Positions 11,780 to 23,464 of a DNA stretch of 64,000 bases are shown piece after piece (within the stretch, counting starts at the first letter, position 1; each line of letters opens with the position of its first letter). Origin of the DNA: Tupaia tana. Taxonomy: Eukaryota > Chordata > Mammalia > Scandentia > Tupaiidae. Below the pieces are notes generated by a model. The model searched no databases. It was not told the DNA's origin and worked only from the letters and a program-made list of their open reading frames with translations. The stretch covers positions 5,322,198 through 5,386,197 of the forward strand of contig JAKSZU010000027.1 of assembly GCA_026018925.1 (NCBI GenBank). Reading direction: 5' to 3'. The position numbers and the translations under genes were made by a program.

Positions 11780-11959
11780 TTTAAATAACTATTTTATTTA
11801 ACTTTATTTATTTATTTATTTCAATTGACCATAGAGGGACAGAGCAAGAGAGAGAGAGGGAAAGTGAGTGAGCAAGTCACCAGGTCTGGGACTCAAACCG
11901 TGGTTGGTCATGTGGGAGTCCAGTGTCCTTATCTAGCATGCCACTTGCCAGTCCCATGG
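11780..11959 (-). mobile_element. tRNA-derived SINE, short form
   Basis: TTTATTTATTTCAATTGACC, a GA-rich stretch, GTCTGGGACTCAAACCGTGG and CCACTTGCCAGTCCC: head joined straight to the CT repeat and an AAATTAAA-type tail. Perfect 14-bp TSD GCAAAATAACTTTT at 11766-11779 and 11960-11973. Confidence 0.92.
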
Positions 11960-12316
11960 GCAAAATAACTTTTGAAGAACATTGAATAAATAATGCTTTA
12001 AGCAAGTTGGGGGGGGAAATGAGAAAAAAGAGAAACACACTCTGTCATAAATGAGAGATGGGAAGAGACCTTCGCTTCATTCATTATAAATGAAATAAAG
12101 ATGCTGGCTAACAAGTTAAAGATATTGAACATGAAACTGCTCACGTAGATGCTTTCAGAAGTCTTTGTAATTGGTCTTGCTGAGTCTCGTCAACATGGAG
12201 GACGAGTACTTATGCCAGGACGCCAAATAGTGAAGTACAAGGGTGTTTCCTAGACCAGTTAGCAAGTAGCTGGCCATCAAGAGAGACCAAAAGAGAAGTC
12301 AAAAAAATACAGCACT

Positions 12317-12570
12317 GGGACCAGCAGATGGTATAATTACATCGCTGCATTTACACATAGTCAATCATGGTTTGAGTCCTGGACCCAAAGGCTTGAAATT
12401 CATGCCAGGCACGTGTGCATGTGTGCCCAAAATCCCGAGAGGAAAATGGAGAAGGTATTGTAGTGTGGCCATCCCCTGTGGGGGTTGATTTTTCACTTTC
12501 TGTCTATAAGTCTTTCTCTGTCTCTCCAGAGACACGTATGCCCTATAGCAAAAATCTACCAAAAAAAAAG
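12317..12570 (+). mobile_element. tRNA-derived SINE, long form
   Basis: GGGACCAGCAGATGGTATAA to CCCTATAGCAAAAATCTACC plus A-tail. The flanks AATACAGCACT / AATATAGCATT look like a diverged TSD. Confidence 0.88.
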
Positions 12571-12594
12571 AATATAGCATTTATGCTATTCATC

Positions 12595-12690
12595 CACCCA
12601 TTCATCCAACCACCAAACTATCTACCTGTTTATTCATTTATCTACCTATCCCCACCCAACTACTCACCCACTTACACATCCACTCTCTCA
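12595..12690. repeat. Degenerate CCA/TCTA-rich simple repeat
   Basis: Short iterations of CATCCA, CTACCTAT and ACTCACCCA directly after the SINE. Low complexity, no coding signal. Confidence 0.5.
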
Positions 12691-12724
12691 TTCATGTGTA
12701 TGATCACTAATGAGTGCATATTTT

Positions 12725-12940
12725 AAAACTTATTTATTTCATGAGAGAGAATGAAAGAGAGAAAATACCCCAACATGGTCACACTTATGTAATTCACCCC
12801 AGCCCTTAACCGGCCCTAGGTCATGGACAGACATATGCTTGGCTTACTCAGGAGGTCTCTGAACTTGAACTGGGAACCTTCCCCTGTGGGATTGCCTTGT
12901 AAAGAGTCATGTTTTACTGCAGCACCACCATCCAGTCCCT
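12725..12940 (-). mobile_element. Old SINE-like insertion, type distinct from the main family
   Basis: TTTATTTCATGAGAGAGAAT, CACTTATGTAATTCACCCC, GAACTTGAACTGGGAACC and GCACCACCATCCAGTCCC. In sense it begins GGGACTGGATGGTGGTG and keeps a weak B-box-like segment, but the body does not match the main family. Flanks GAGTGCATATTTT / GACTGCATATTTT look like a TSD. Confidence 0.6.
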
Positions 12941-13219
12941 GACTGCATATTTTTTATATATTTCAGTGATAAAAAATATGAACGCCTGGTCTTAACTTCA
13001 GTTGCTTACGGATTATTGCAGGGATTTGATGCCAATAAATGTATTTCAATGTGACTAAGAGATGTTTGTTTATATTCCACTACTTTGGGGCAAGATGGGC
13101 TCTCTTTTGAGAATTCAGAAATATAAAGTTTACAAAATTTGTATTTTAGAATGACCCTTTATGTAAATAAAGTTCTGATCCTCAGGTGAATAGAGTCCAT
13201 TCATCTCAACTATTTCAAT

Positions 13220-14640
13220 GAATTTTGACAAGTGCTTATTGATCGCTTGTGAGCAGACATTTGGGTACAGTAAAAACCATTCATCCCTGCTCTCAAGCAA
13301 GGGAGTAGAGTTACCGGGATACTTAAAAAACCACTTAAATGAAGATCACTGGGCGCGTGTGTGTGCAGGATGAAGGTCCCAAGAGGAGGATGAGGAGAAG
13401 GGATTGCACTGTGGCTATCCCACTTGGGGAGTAGGGGTGACTTCTCACTTTTGCTCTCTTTCTGTCTCTGTTTAGTGAGCGCACATGCCCTATGACAAAA
13501 GTCTAAAAAGAAAAACAAAAACAAAACCCCACCTACTTACTGTATGCAGGAACAGAGAGGAGGGGCGTCCGACCTGACCGGAGAGGCTGGGAAGTGGAAG
13601 TGGTATCAGGGAAGCCCTCTGAGAAACGTCTTAAAGGATATATGAAAATTAGCCAAATAAAGGAGGAGAGGGGTGGGCGTTCCGGGAAGTGGGAAGAGAA
13701 TGAGCAGAGACACGAAGGTGAGGAACCCTGTGGGGGAGAGTCATGAGGAAAAGTCCAGGAGAGGAGTGAGAGGGAGACTGGCTCTGCCATGAAGGCACTT
13801 CTAGGGTTTTCCAGAAGGTTAAGACACCAGTGAAACATTTGAAATGGTAGGGGTGGTGATAACATGGTCAACTGAGATTCTAAATCAGCCTTTCAACCTC
13901 ATTCCTATTCCTGTTTGGGCCAGACAGCCATTGGCATTGTGGGGTGGAGGATATACCATCCTGTGCATTGATTCTGAGCACCCTCTACGGTCTACACACT
14001 CTAGACAGTGGTGTTAGGACCCAGCTGTGAACAACACAATGTCTCTAAACATTATTGATGGCCCTTGAAGAACAAAATCACCCTGAGTTGAGAACCAGTA
14101 TCTTGGATGAATTACGTAGAGGATGAAACAAGGGGAAAAAGACAAGTGGTAAAATCAACATTGAATGTGAAGGAAGAGATTAGAGTGAGAGACTAGGAAG
14201 ACAGGGCAGATAATCTGGGAGACATTGGGATGGAAAATGTCAGGACAGGAGGGGAATATTTAAGTTATCATGGGTTTCATTTTTTGAGACAACAAATTCA
14301 AGATGCCTGAGTTACACCCAGGCAGATGGGTCTGGGAGACAGTTTTTCATGAGACTCCAGGAAAAACTTTGGCCTTAAAGGAGAGACTTGGGTGTAACCT
14401 GCAAAAGTAATGAAAAAGGTGTAGGAGAGCTAAGTGGGTCAATAACTGAACTGTTGGGAACAGAAGTAAAAAAAAAAAAAAAAAAAAGAACAGCAGGAGA
14501 GAAAACTATCGACTATCGAAGACAAGGAATGATAAGGGTAGGAGAAGACTCAGGAAAATATGACATCAAGCCTTTCAAGAAGGAAGTCTTAGTTACGATG
14601 GCATAGACACATTCAAAGAAGGCATGAAAGATGTTCTTTG
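13220..14640 (-). repeat. L2 LINE, antisense, split by a SINE fragment
   Basis: Complementary to a long stretch of the L2 3' region: AAGTGCTTATTGATCGCTTG, CCTGCTCTCAAGCAAGGGAG, TCAGGGAAGCCCTCTGAGAA, AGATGCCTGAGTTACACCC and GGAGAGACTTGGGTG follow the order expected for inverted L2. Confidence 0.7.
13350..13526 (+). mobile_element. tRNA-derived SINE, 5'-truncated long form
   Basis: Starts inside the body at CTGGGCGCGTGTGTGTGC and runs to GCACATGCCCTATGACAAAA and an A-rich tail. The tRNA-like head is missing. Inserted into the L2. Confidence 0.8.
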
Positions 14641-14689
14641 GACATAGCAGTTAGCTTGTGGGGAAAACACAACACTAAGTGGAGACGGT

Positions 14690-14765
14690 GCTATTCGCCT
14701 CTGCAGATTTGGTGTCTGGCACACAGGGGGTACTCAACAAATGTTTGTGAGTGGAATGAAACAAA
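14690..14765 (+). repeat. L2 3' terminus, sense
   Basis: GGTGTCTGGCACACAGGGGG then ACTCAACAAATGTTTGTGAG is the usual L2 3' end. Confidence 0.7.
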
Positions 14766-14920
14766 AAAGAAGCAAAATGAAGGAGACTGAATAAAGGGCC
14801 TCTTGAGAATGTAGAAGCAGCCCTGAATTATTAAAATTCTCTATGACTATATTATATTATCAGCGCCATCTAAAAATGAAGGTAATTAATGCTGCTCCCT
14901 TAATTGCTTTATGATAATAT

Positions 14921-15135
14921 ATTTTTTAAGAGAGATTTTTGCTATAGGGTGCATGAGCTTGCCAGAGAGACAGAAAGTGAGAAACCACCCGCCCAGGGGG
15001 GATGGTCACACCACAATCCATTGTCCCCCATTCTCCTCTTGGGATTTTGGGCACACACACACACGTGCCCAGCATGAATTTAAGCCACCAGGTCTGGGAC
15101 TCGAGCCACAGTTGACTATATAGAAGTCTAGTGAT
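14921..15135 (-). mobile_element. tRNA-derived SINE, long form, 5' end lost
   Basis: TTTTTGCTATAGGGTGCATG to GTCTAGTGATGTCA. The terminal part of the head (complement of GGGACCAGCAG) is missing, about 24 bp before a small TA-flanked MITE. Confidence 0.85.
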
Positions 15136-15158
15136 GTCATTCCTGGCAATATAAAATA

Positions 15159-15228
15159 CTGGGCTGTCGGAAAAGTCATGATGCATTTTTGCATAGGAAA
15201 ATATGTCATTACTTTTCCAATGACCCAA
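15159..15228 (+). mobile_element. Mariner-like MITE, about 70 bp, intact
   Basis: CTGGGCTGTCGGAAAAGTCA at the left and the inverted CTTTTCCAATGACCCAA at the right, TA on each side (15157-15158 and 15229-15230), short centre GATGCATTTTTGCATAGG. Nearly the whole element is inverted repeat. The same family recurs at 39971. Confidence 0.75.
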
Positions 15229-16676
15229 TACTATGTTAATATGTGTGAAGTATTTTGAGACTCTCAGAAAAATAGACATTACAAAGATATATTTTTATTA
15301 TGTCCCTTTCCATACCAATGTGCACAGACAGATGAATGAAGCCAGCAACAAAATAAATCCGATGTTCAATTGGACTCATTTAATTTATAAATGATCGTTT
15401 GTGTGTCCTGAAATGTGCCAAGTTGTGTCTAGAAGACTGTGAACAGCTGTCGCATACAGTTGATGGCTTTTCTCACCAAAAATCTAAAATGTGGATATAA
15501 TACTTATCACTAACATGATGTGTTTTGCATATCAAAGAAGGGAAAATGTTTTCTTGTATAGAAGGTTAATGTAAGGGGTGTAAATTTCAGTATTTTTTTT
15601 AGGTGCAGCTCAGGATATTTCAGAGGACTTAAAGTCAAATGGTACTACTACTTAATTTTTTTAAAGAACAAATTAGTTGAATTAATAAAACTATAGTCTT
15701 TATCTGTTTATCTGCTTATTTCATAAATTGAAGGTGTCAAATGCTTAATACTACAGAAATTAATTTTCTAAGGTTCAAGCAAATTGAAACAAATTGCTCA
15801 TTGACCTCCCTTATGGAGCTATAATGAAGCTATACAAAAAGCTGACAGTTTGAAAAATTCTACATTATGTTTTATTTGTAAGAGGGCGTCTTATTTTTGG
15901 TACTCACTACCATAAACTACATATTTAGTGTTTCAGATGTCATTATTTGTACTCGTATTGTACACCTTCAGTATATCATACAATATTGCAAATGTCTTGT
16001 TCAGAAGTTGTCTGGGCACTACCAAGGAATAAATTCCTCTCTCCTAGTTGTTAACGAACACTCCAACTCTATTTAGATGTATGTTTTCAAGACTTGAAAG
16101 ATTAAGAAGAGTGATTCTCGGTTCAGCTTGCATGACTAAAATACCTGTCTGTACAGATGCCCTGCTGAACGCTGCAGAGCACAGACAATAAAACAGTCCT
16201 TATCCTCAGATGTTTGCCGACCTCTCAGAACAATTAAGTGCTGAGCACGTTAGAACGGGGGCAAGTGTAGAAGGCAGTTAAGGATGGGAGAGACCCACGG
16301 GTGCCAGCAAGTCAAAGAAGCCGCTGTTACAGAGGTGGTCTGCTCCCTAATTTTGCTGACGTTGATAACAGTCGCAAAGACAAATTTGTTTTTCCCAATT
16401 TGTATTATTATCTCTATTATTGGGTGGGGGACAGGAAGGGAGGAGAGATGGGAGAAGGGAAATAGAATTTGCCTTCTAGAGGAGTTCAGGGGTAAGCCAA
16501 GGTGTCAAGAGATGGGTCTTCATTGTTCTTGGATCTCAAGGGTATTTTTTTTGTATTTCCCTCGTTCATGAAATGGAATCACAGGTGTCTGTTTTGGACA
16601 GGGTTAAATGTTACTCAGTCATTTGAGACTTGCAGTAGGAAATTGGCTCCTTGAAAAATGTTAAAATATACATATT

Positions 16677-16770
16677 TATATTATATGTACATATATGTAT
16701 ATATATATACACACATTAGTTATGTGTGTAAGTATAAATATTTGTAAGTGTAAAGCTATAAGTATATATA
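16677..16770. repeat. TA-rich low-complexity tract
   Basis: Runs of ATATGTATATATATATAC and related TA-rich sequence, with no coding signal. Confidence 0.7.
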
Positions 16771-18846
16771 ATTCCTTATAGTTCTTAACTCTCCTCCCTC
16801 AGCTATTTTGGCAATCATTTTTAAGTACACTCTTCACTTAAAACCGACTCATAATGCCCTCACAAACAACCACGTCTCTTTTGTGCTTCAAAGTACATTT
16901 ACTAATGAAAATAAATCACTAAAACATGTTTTGTTCACTTTGAACAATTCATATTTCTTGGACATAATGTTGTACTTTCTGAAGTCTGGGAAGTACATTT
17001 ATGTAGACAGAAATGCTGATGAATTTTAAAAAAGGACTTAGACCATTTTAAAACAAAGTAGGTTCTTTGCGCACAAAGCTAATTTAATCTTTGGGAGTTC
17101 GGAGGGTTACTTAACACTCACCCAGAGACTGCCTATTACATTGTAAAGCATTCAAACCAGTCATGTGGACGGTCTCAAATTATCCCAGAGATTTGAATTC
17201 CCTTGCAGAAGTAAGCAAATGATTGTGTCTTCACATCTGCTCTGAACGCACACATAGCTCTGTCTGCTGGAGTCTGAGCACAAAGCGGCTTTGCATATGG
17301 GGACATCTATTGTCAATGTTGGCATGAAACCTGAGAGAGCCACTGTGTCTTTACTCGAGTTGCCAAGGAGAGAAGTCATAGACGCGAGCCAGATGCTTGC
17401 TAAGGACTCGGCAGAGCTGTTAGCGCATTGTAGGTACCGATGAATCATCCCTCTTCTGTAGGATGGGCTGAGAAGGAGACAAGGCCTCCAGTTTGCAGCT
17501 CCAAAAGGCAAGTTTTGAGGCAGGTCTGCATAGGCCAAAGCTTGAGATTGGGCTGGAGAGGCTTTCAAACAGATCGCCTTTTGCCAAAAGTCATGGAGTG
17601 ATTTTTAGATGATTTACACGTTTCTGGTCTTCTCATTCTTTAGGGTCTGAAGCAGTCAGTCTCAAATAGCTCTACCAGGTCTAATAAAAGGCCCTTTTAG
17701 AATTTGCTATTTATATACAGGAAAGCCTTTAACATTTTGGGAGGAGACTTGCTAACACATTTAAATACGGAGACAGAAAGACAAGGATGGATGGCAGCAT
17801 AAGACTTGCAACTATCATTTATTTTCTATATTTACTTGCTTTCTTTCCTCATTATCTCATTTTCTCTGAAGTGATATTACCCCAATGCATGAAATGAAAT
17901 TATATGCTCACAGGCCGCACGCCTAGCTATACAATGATTAACATCCTGGTTATTACATGGGCTTAGTTAGAAAATAATGTCAGAGCCCTCCTGCTAGGTT
18001 GAATGAAGTCTTCTCTTTGGCATTCCAGTCTCATTTGAAGCATAAAGTGTGAGAGAATTCATTTTCATATTTAACTTCTTTTGGGTGATACTTTTTGAGT
18101 GCCCTCACTTTTTTTTCCCCCCCAACATTGCTTTCTTCAAGATTGCCTTTTCCCTTTTGCACGTCTACTGTGCTGGGTTCTGACCCATTGTACAATGGCC
18201 ATCCTACTGTTAGAGCAGGTGCAGTTTCATAAACTCGCCAGTAAGAAAGAAAACGTGTTGAGGAAACTGGGCAATCACACTCAAATGAGAGCCATTTGCG
18301 TTTCCTAGTGAGTGAATTAAAAGGTACAGAGAAAGGATGTTGTGAGAATTCTTTGGTAGATTCCTCCGACTGCAGCACCTGGGCCCTGGAAATGTGGTGA
18401 CTGTTGGCATTAGTGCCGACAGCTGCTCTCCACACGACCATAAGAAACCAAAATTATCTCAGGACTATGACTCCCTATGCCCAGTATCCAAATAATTACA
18501 TTTCAATAATGTCTGCTTGATGCCACTGTTCTCAGTTCTCATCTAGATTAACTGGCTCACTTCTCCAGCACGGTCATAAATACTCAATGTTCCCATTGAC
18601 CAACGTCTTAATCACTTTGTCTGTAGATGTTTACTATACATTGACCATTTTTAAGGTATGTGGTAGAGGTGTACTGTGGGAAAAAAGAAAAAACATACCT
18701 CTCACCCACATGACATATTGGATAGGGATAAGAAAAACATATATAATTGGGACCGAAAAATGAAAAATTATCTGTTGATGATAATGTGCATGATAATATA
18801 CATTGTATTCACACTGAGGAAATTCATTTTGCAAGCTGTAATGATA

Positions 18847-18965
18847 TACAGAAAGACAGAAAGTAAGAAATCAGCTCACAGAGGAGATGGCCACACCACA
18901 ATCCCTTCTCCTCCAGTCACCTCTCAGAATTTTGGGCATGCACGTGCATGCACCTGGCATGAGTT
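18847..18965 (-). mobile_element. tRNA-derived SINE fragment
   Basis: ACAGAAAGACAGAAAGTAAG to CACCTGGCATGAGTTTT: body only, interrupted or truncated at its sense-5' side by the next SINE, which lies in the same orientation. Confidence 0.8.
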
Positions 18966-19172
18966 TTTTTGGTTTTTGTTTTTAGAGGTTTTGGTTTGTT
19001 TTTGTTTTTGTTTTGCTACAGGGTGTGTGCACTAGCCAGAAAGATAGAGAGAGACAGACAGAAAGTGAGAAATCACCCCCCAGAGGGATGGCCATGCCAC
19101 AATCCCTTCTCCTCCATTATCCATTCTCCTCTTGGGATCTTGGACACATGAGCACATGTGCCTGGTCTGAAG
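18966..19172 (-). mobile_element. tRNA-derived SINE, long form, 5'-truncated
   Basis: T/G-rich tail, GCTACAGGGTGTGTGCAC, then the body to GCACATGTGCCTGG. The tRNA-like head is missing. A small CATTATC insertion sits in the CTCCATT segment. Confidence 0.8.
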
Positions 19173-19443
19173 GAATATGGAAAGACGTGAATCAATGAGA
19201 TAGTCTGGAAAGGAGGACAGTGTGAAGCAAGGCCATGTTTCTCAAAATACGAGCTACAGAGCCTTTACCACAGCTGACATGCACAGTACACATTACATAA
19301 TATTGGCCTACGTGGGCAAAAAGTTTTTTTCTTTCCAGTTGTCTTTCAATAGTTCTTTCATTGGGAAAAAATAGACCTTAATATGATGCTTAACTCCTTG
19401 CTTTATTTGCTAGTTATCCAATCCCTCCTTCTTCCCTTGTTCT

Positions 19444-19700
19444 TTCATTTTTTAAATTTTTATATAATTGCATGTGGATGTGCTCATTAGAAAGAGAGGG
19501 GAAAGAGAGAGAGAGAATGACCCTTCTCAGTGGGGCACGGTCATGCTGTAATCTCTTCTCATCCATTTCTCCATCCTTTCAGGATTTAGATCATGCACAC
19601 ACAAGCTCCTGGCATGTTTTTCAAGGTGTCGAAACTGGGATTCCAGCCACAGTCATGGATGTGGCTTCTGCTCCCTTAACCACTAGGCTACGGGGCCGGC
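19444..19700 (-). mobile_element. tRNA-derived SINE, older long form
   Basis: TGGATGTGCTCATTAGAAAG, GGCACGGTCATGCTGTAATC, GAAACTGGGATTCCAGCC and CTACGGGGCCGGCC. The TSD CTTCCCTTGTTCT / CTCCCCTTGTTCT lies at 19431-19443 and 19701-19713. Confidence 0.82.
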
Positions 19701-20144
19701 CTCCCCTTGTTCTATAACATACAGCTGGTAGGCCTTAGGCATGAAGACAATGGCAGACAACAGTAACTATAACTCAACAAAGCAGGGTTCAGATTGCATT
19801 TATGCTAGATTTCCATTTGAAATTGTGATAAAAAGTGCTTAAATAGAACAAACGCTGGAAGAGTGGGAGAAAATAATAGTACATATGGTGTGTAGATGGG
19901 GCAAAATTTATCTGATGGTATGTGAATGACTGAAGCACTGACTTATGATATAAGCTATGCTTGGGGTGGTAGGTGGTTTCACGTGACATCAGGAGAGTCA
20001 CGATGGGAGGTTTCCAGAATAAGATTGGAGAGACAGGCTATGAGTAGGTCAAGGAGACCTAGGAATGCTAGACTCACAAACTTTATTCATGTGCTCTCTT
20101 CTCTTGGGGTTCTGTTGCTACCTCTGTTATCCGTTTATTAATCA

Positions 20145-20345
20145 CTATGTTTTATTGATTCTATCTCAGATGCCAAGGATTTGTTAAACATCTTACATAT
20201 AATCCTCAGAACTACCATGATTTTTTTATACAACTAGCCTAAGAGCAATGCGTTAGGAGTGATAACCTTAGCAGAGGTCATACAGCTCACAGCTAATAGG
20301 GTTGGGTAGGCCCGGATTCCAAAGCATCCATTCCTCAACAGGACT
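20145..20345 (-). repeat. MIR SINE, antisense
   Basis: ATAATCCTCAGAACTACC, GCAGAGGTCATACAGCTCAC and GTAGGCCCGGATTCCAAAGC follow the reverse-complement MIR order. Confidence 0.6.
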
Positions 20346-21449
20346 GGAAACCCTACTTACTTTTATGCCTCAACATGAAAAATAGCTTTTCCTTTCTGGG
20401 CCCTCTCCCCTGCCCCTGACCTCCTCTTTGGCTTTCACATAGCCAGCACCCTGCATTTCTGAATAGTGATTTTCTTCTGCCATTTAGTAGTTGTTTATCT
20501 GGCCATCTACCGTCTACCAACGAGGTCGTTCGGAAGCCCTGTCCGCATGTCCTGAGGCACCCAGCAAGGGATTTTTCTCAGGGATGGAGCTCATATTGTC
20601 TGAATCGAGCTAAATTTTCTTCCTCTGCCTCAGTGTCTCACAGAAGTACAGCGGAGCTGCCTCAGAGTGGAAGTGGAACAGGAGCTATGGTGATGATAAT
20701 TCAGAAACTACCTGGAAAGGCTTTGCCTTTGTCAGACTCCAAGAATCTAATTAATTAATTATGAACAAATCAGCAGCTCATCGGATTTGCTAACTCCTTT
20801 TGGCTTTAATAGAGCTGGGCTTTGTAGCATCTGAGTTAAATAGCACAAAGATGGCTGTCTAGTAATTATAGGCTTTTAGGTCTCAGAAGAGAATCTTAAA
20901 AAAATATCTCCTTCAACTACTCTATTTAATCAATGATAAAACTGAAGACAATGGGGATTTCATCAGTTGTTTCAATCCACAGACGCAAGTAAGGGGAGAT
21001 CTTTAAAGACTGTCAGTTTCTAGCCAATTATCTTCTATATGGATAGATTTGAGCCTGGAGGTCAGATTCCCCCGGCCCCCCCAAGATAGGAATTCCTACA
21101 CTAGCCCTTGACTGATGTCAACAGGTGCTGTGTGTTCACAAGAAATAAGAACTCATTATCTTGAGAAGCTCTTCCTTTTCAAATTAGATTATTTTCCTCT
21201 CCTGAACTCCATAGCACTTTGCAATCTTGTCCATTGCATAAAAGAAGCGTGTTCTATGGCTCTTTTTGAACTTGTCCTCTTTTCCACCCATATGCACCCC
21301 TTATGTGATTTCATAAGTGCCAAGGCTTTAAATACATCTATAAACTTAGGGCTTTCAGATTTATATCTCAGGCCAGCTTCTTCTCTGAATTCTAGACCAT
21401 GTACAACCGCTTTCTTTGGGTACTCCTCCCTTGGATACCCTGCAGGCAT

Positions 21450-22355
21450 CTCAGCTTTAATATCCAAAAACGTCTTTATATCTTCTCACCAAAATGCTCC
21501 CCCTTATCCCATGTTTCTCTGTCTCATGCAATGAGGCTTCATTTGTCCAGTTGCTTAGGATAAAAACCAGAAGTCATTCTGATGGTCTTATTCCCCCTTT
21601 TTACTACACATCTAAAGAAACCATCAGCTGCCTCGTTGCTCTTTGCAATTACTTCCAGAATCCACCAAATTCTTATCAACTCCACCGCAGTCATTGTAGT
21701 TCAGGCTAAGTCTCTTGCCTAGATAGCACCTCGTACCCCCTTGTTCCTCCCCAGTGTATTCTTCCAGGAGCAGCTGCAACAGACATCAGCTCGTGCCAAT
21801 CCCCTCTTTAAATCCTCGAGGGCCTTCTGATCACAATCAGGGCAAACCAAAATCCTCAGCAGGTTTGCAATCCCATAATGAGCGGCATCCTGATTTCTTT
21901 TTTATTTTATCCCCTACTCCTACTCTTCTCCTTCAGTTTTTTCTAGACACCCTGACTCTTTATTATCCCTCAAACACACCACTTGAAGTCCCACCTTCAC
22001 CGCTTTGCTCTCTCTGCTTAAAACACCGTCCCATCTGACGTGCCCATAGTCGTCCCATCAGCCCCTTGGCTGCCTGTAGGTCTACACCCAACTAATTAGA
22101 GAGATTTGGTTGAATTCTCCCTCCCAATATATTGTTTCAATGCCCTGATTGATTTTCATTCATAGCATTCATCACTATCTGGCAAACTACCTTTATATAT
22201 TTCTGTCTTTATCCTTTGCATAGCCACAAAAGCTTAGCTTAATGAGATCGGAGATTTGATTTGATTTTTGTCATGTTCTGAAGTTGCCCCAGTATCTAGA
22301 ATGGTATTGGCAAATATGGATGCAATTCATAAATATTTGTTAAATGCATTTCTCC
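21450..22355 (+). repeat. L2 LINE, sense, with 3' end
   Basis: ACCAGAAGTCATTCTGATG, AAATCCTCGAGGGCCTTCTG, CCCTCAAACACACCACTTG, TTTGCTCTCTCTGCTTAAAA, GCATTCATCACTATCTGGC and finally CATAAATATTTGTTAAATGC match successive parts of the L2 3' region. Confidence 0.7.
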
Positions 22356-22555
22356 TCAACTTTGTCACTTGGTCAGGTCTTCTACTGTGGGTTTTGGGAA
22401 GTGATGTGTAAGAATTTGCCTTTATTCTTGTAATCATCATAATTTTAGTTTGAGGCCTTTGGCCAAGTTGATAAAATCTCTTTGAAACTGGGTTTTTGCC
22501 ATTCTATGCTAAACTATGATGATTACTAATATTTGATTACTAATATTAGCCATAG

Positions 22556-22738
22556 TTACTATTTACTGAACACATATATGGCCATCAAAGTCAAATATTC
22601 TACAATATGACTTCACTTAATTCTTACAATGACTATGTCAGAAATGGTATGTTACCCTCATTCTACAGGTGAGAAAACTGAGCTCTAGGGAGGTTAAGTA
22701 ACTTGTTCCAGCTTATACAGCCAGTAAGTGGCTAAAGC
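22556..22738 (-). repeat. MIR SINE, antisense
   Basis: TACTATTTACTGAACACATA, ACAGGTGAGAAAACTGAGC, GAGGTTAAGTAACTTGTTCC and ACAGCCAGTAAGTGG: a classic reverse-complement MIR. Confidence 0.85.
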
Positions 22739-22744
22739 AGAGCC

Positions 22745-22985
22745 ACACTTCAAAGTAGTGACCAAGAACACGGCCTCTGGGGGAGATGGGCCTGGCCACG
22801 GCTGTGATGTTGACTTTGACGCTGATTTCATTTTCCTCTCGGAGCTCCCGTTCCCCGTGCTGTAAGTTAGGATCACAATGCCAGCCTCCTTGGGTTGTCA
22901 GGATGGTTAGATGGGATAACACCCGTCACCTGCTTAGTGCAGTCCTGACACAGAACTAAAGCTCGATAAGCATATTATAACAGTG
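22745..22985 (+). repeat. MIR SINE, sense
   Basis: GACCAAGAACACGGCCTCTG, ATTTCATTTTCCTCTCGG, GATGGTTAGATGGGATAAC and CAGAACTAAAGCTCGATAAG fit a diverged sense MIR, immediately next to an antisense one. Confidence 0.6.
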
Positions 22986-23119
22986 ATATCATTGATAGGA
23001 TTGAAATTTTAATTAACGATTATTTTTCTATATCCTTTCAATGCCATTCTATCTAACCTCTAATCTTATAGTAGCTATCTTTTCCATTGTATAACCTGGA
23101 AATTTGGTAATGTCATTTT

Positions 23120-23185
23120 TGATTTTTTTTTTAAACTTTGCTGGAGGGCACCTGAGTTCATCAGAGAAGAGAGGGAGAGAGAGTG

Positions 23186-23217
<32 letters not shown>

Positions 23218-23464
23218 ACTCCTCCCAGTAGAGCATGGTCATGCTGCAATTCAGAGAGAGAGAGAGAGAGAGAGAGAACTCCTCCCAGTAGAGCATGGTC
23301 ATGCTGCAATTCCCTTCTTTTCTCTCTCTTCATCCTCTCAGGATCTGGGGCACACATGCCTACCCATCCTGCATGTTTCCAGGCCACCAAGTCGGGTTCT
23401 AACCATGCATTTGGCCATGTGAGAATGTGGCTCCCTTAGCTACCAGGCAATGGGGCTGGCCAGA
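23120..23464 (-). mobile_element. tRNA-derived SINE with internal 60-bp tandem duplication
   Basis: AACTTTGCTGGAGGGCACC to GGCAATGGGGCTGGCC. TSD TAATGTCATTTT / TAATGGCATTTT at 23108-23119 and 23465-23476. A 60-bp unit (GA run plus AACTCCTCCCAGTAGAGC...) is present twice, which explains the unusual length. Confidence 0.85.
23193..23312 (-). repeat. Two-copy 60-bp tandem repeat
   Basis: 23221-23252 is identical to 23281-23312, and the GA stretch before each is of similar length. The identity suggests a duplication later than the SINE insertion. Confidence 0.9.

Noticed and set aside
18031..18441. 136-codon minus-strand frame
   Set aside because: No family recognised, no splice or promoter context, and an overlapping frame exists on the other strand. 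Most likely chance.
23193..23312. CRISPR-like spaced repeat
   Set aside because: Only two units, joined directly without unique spacers, within a SINE of a mammalian genome.
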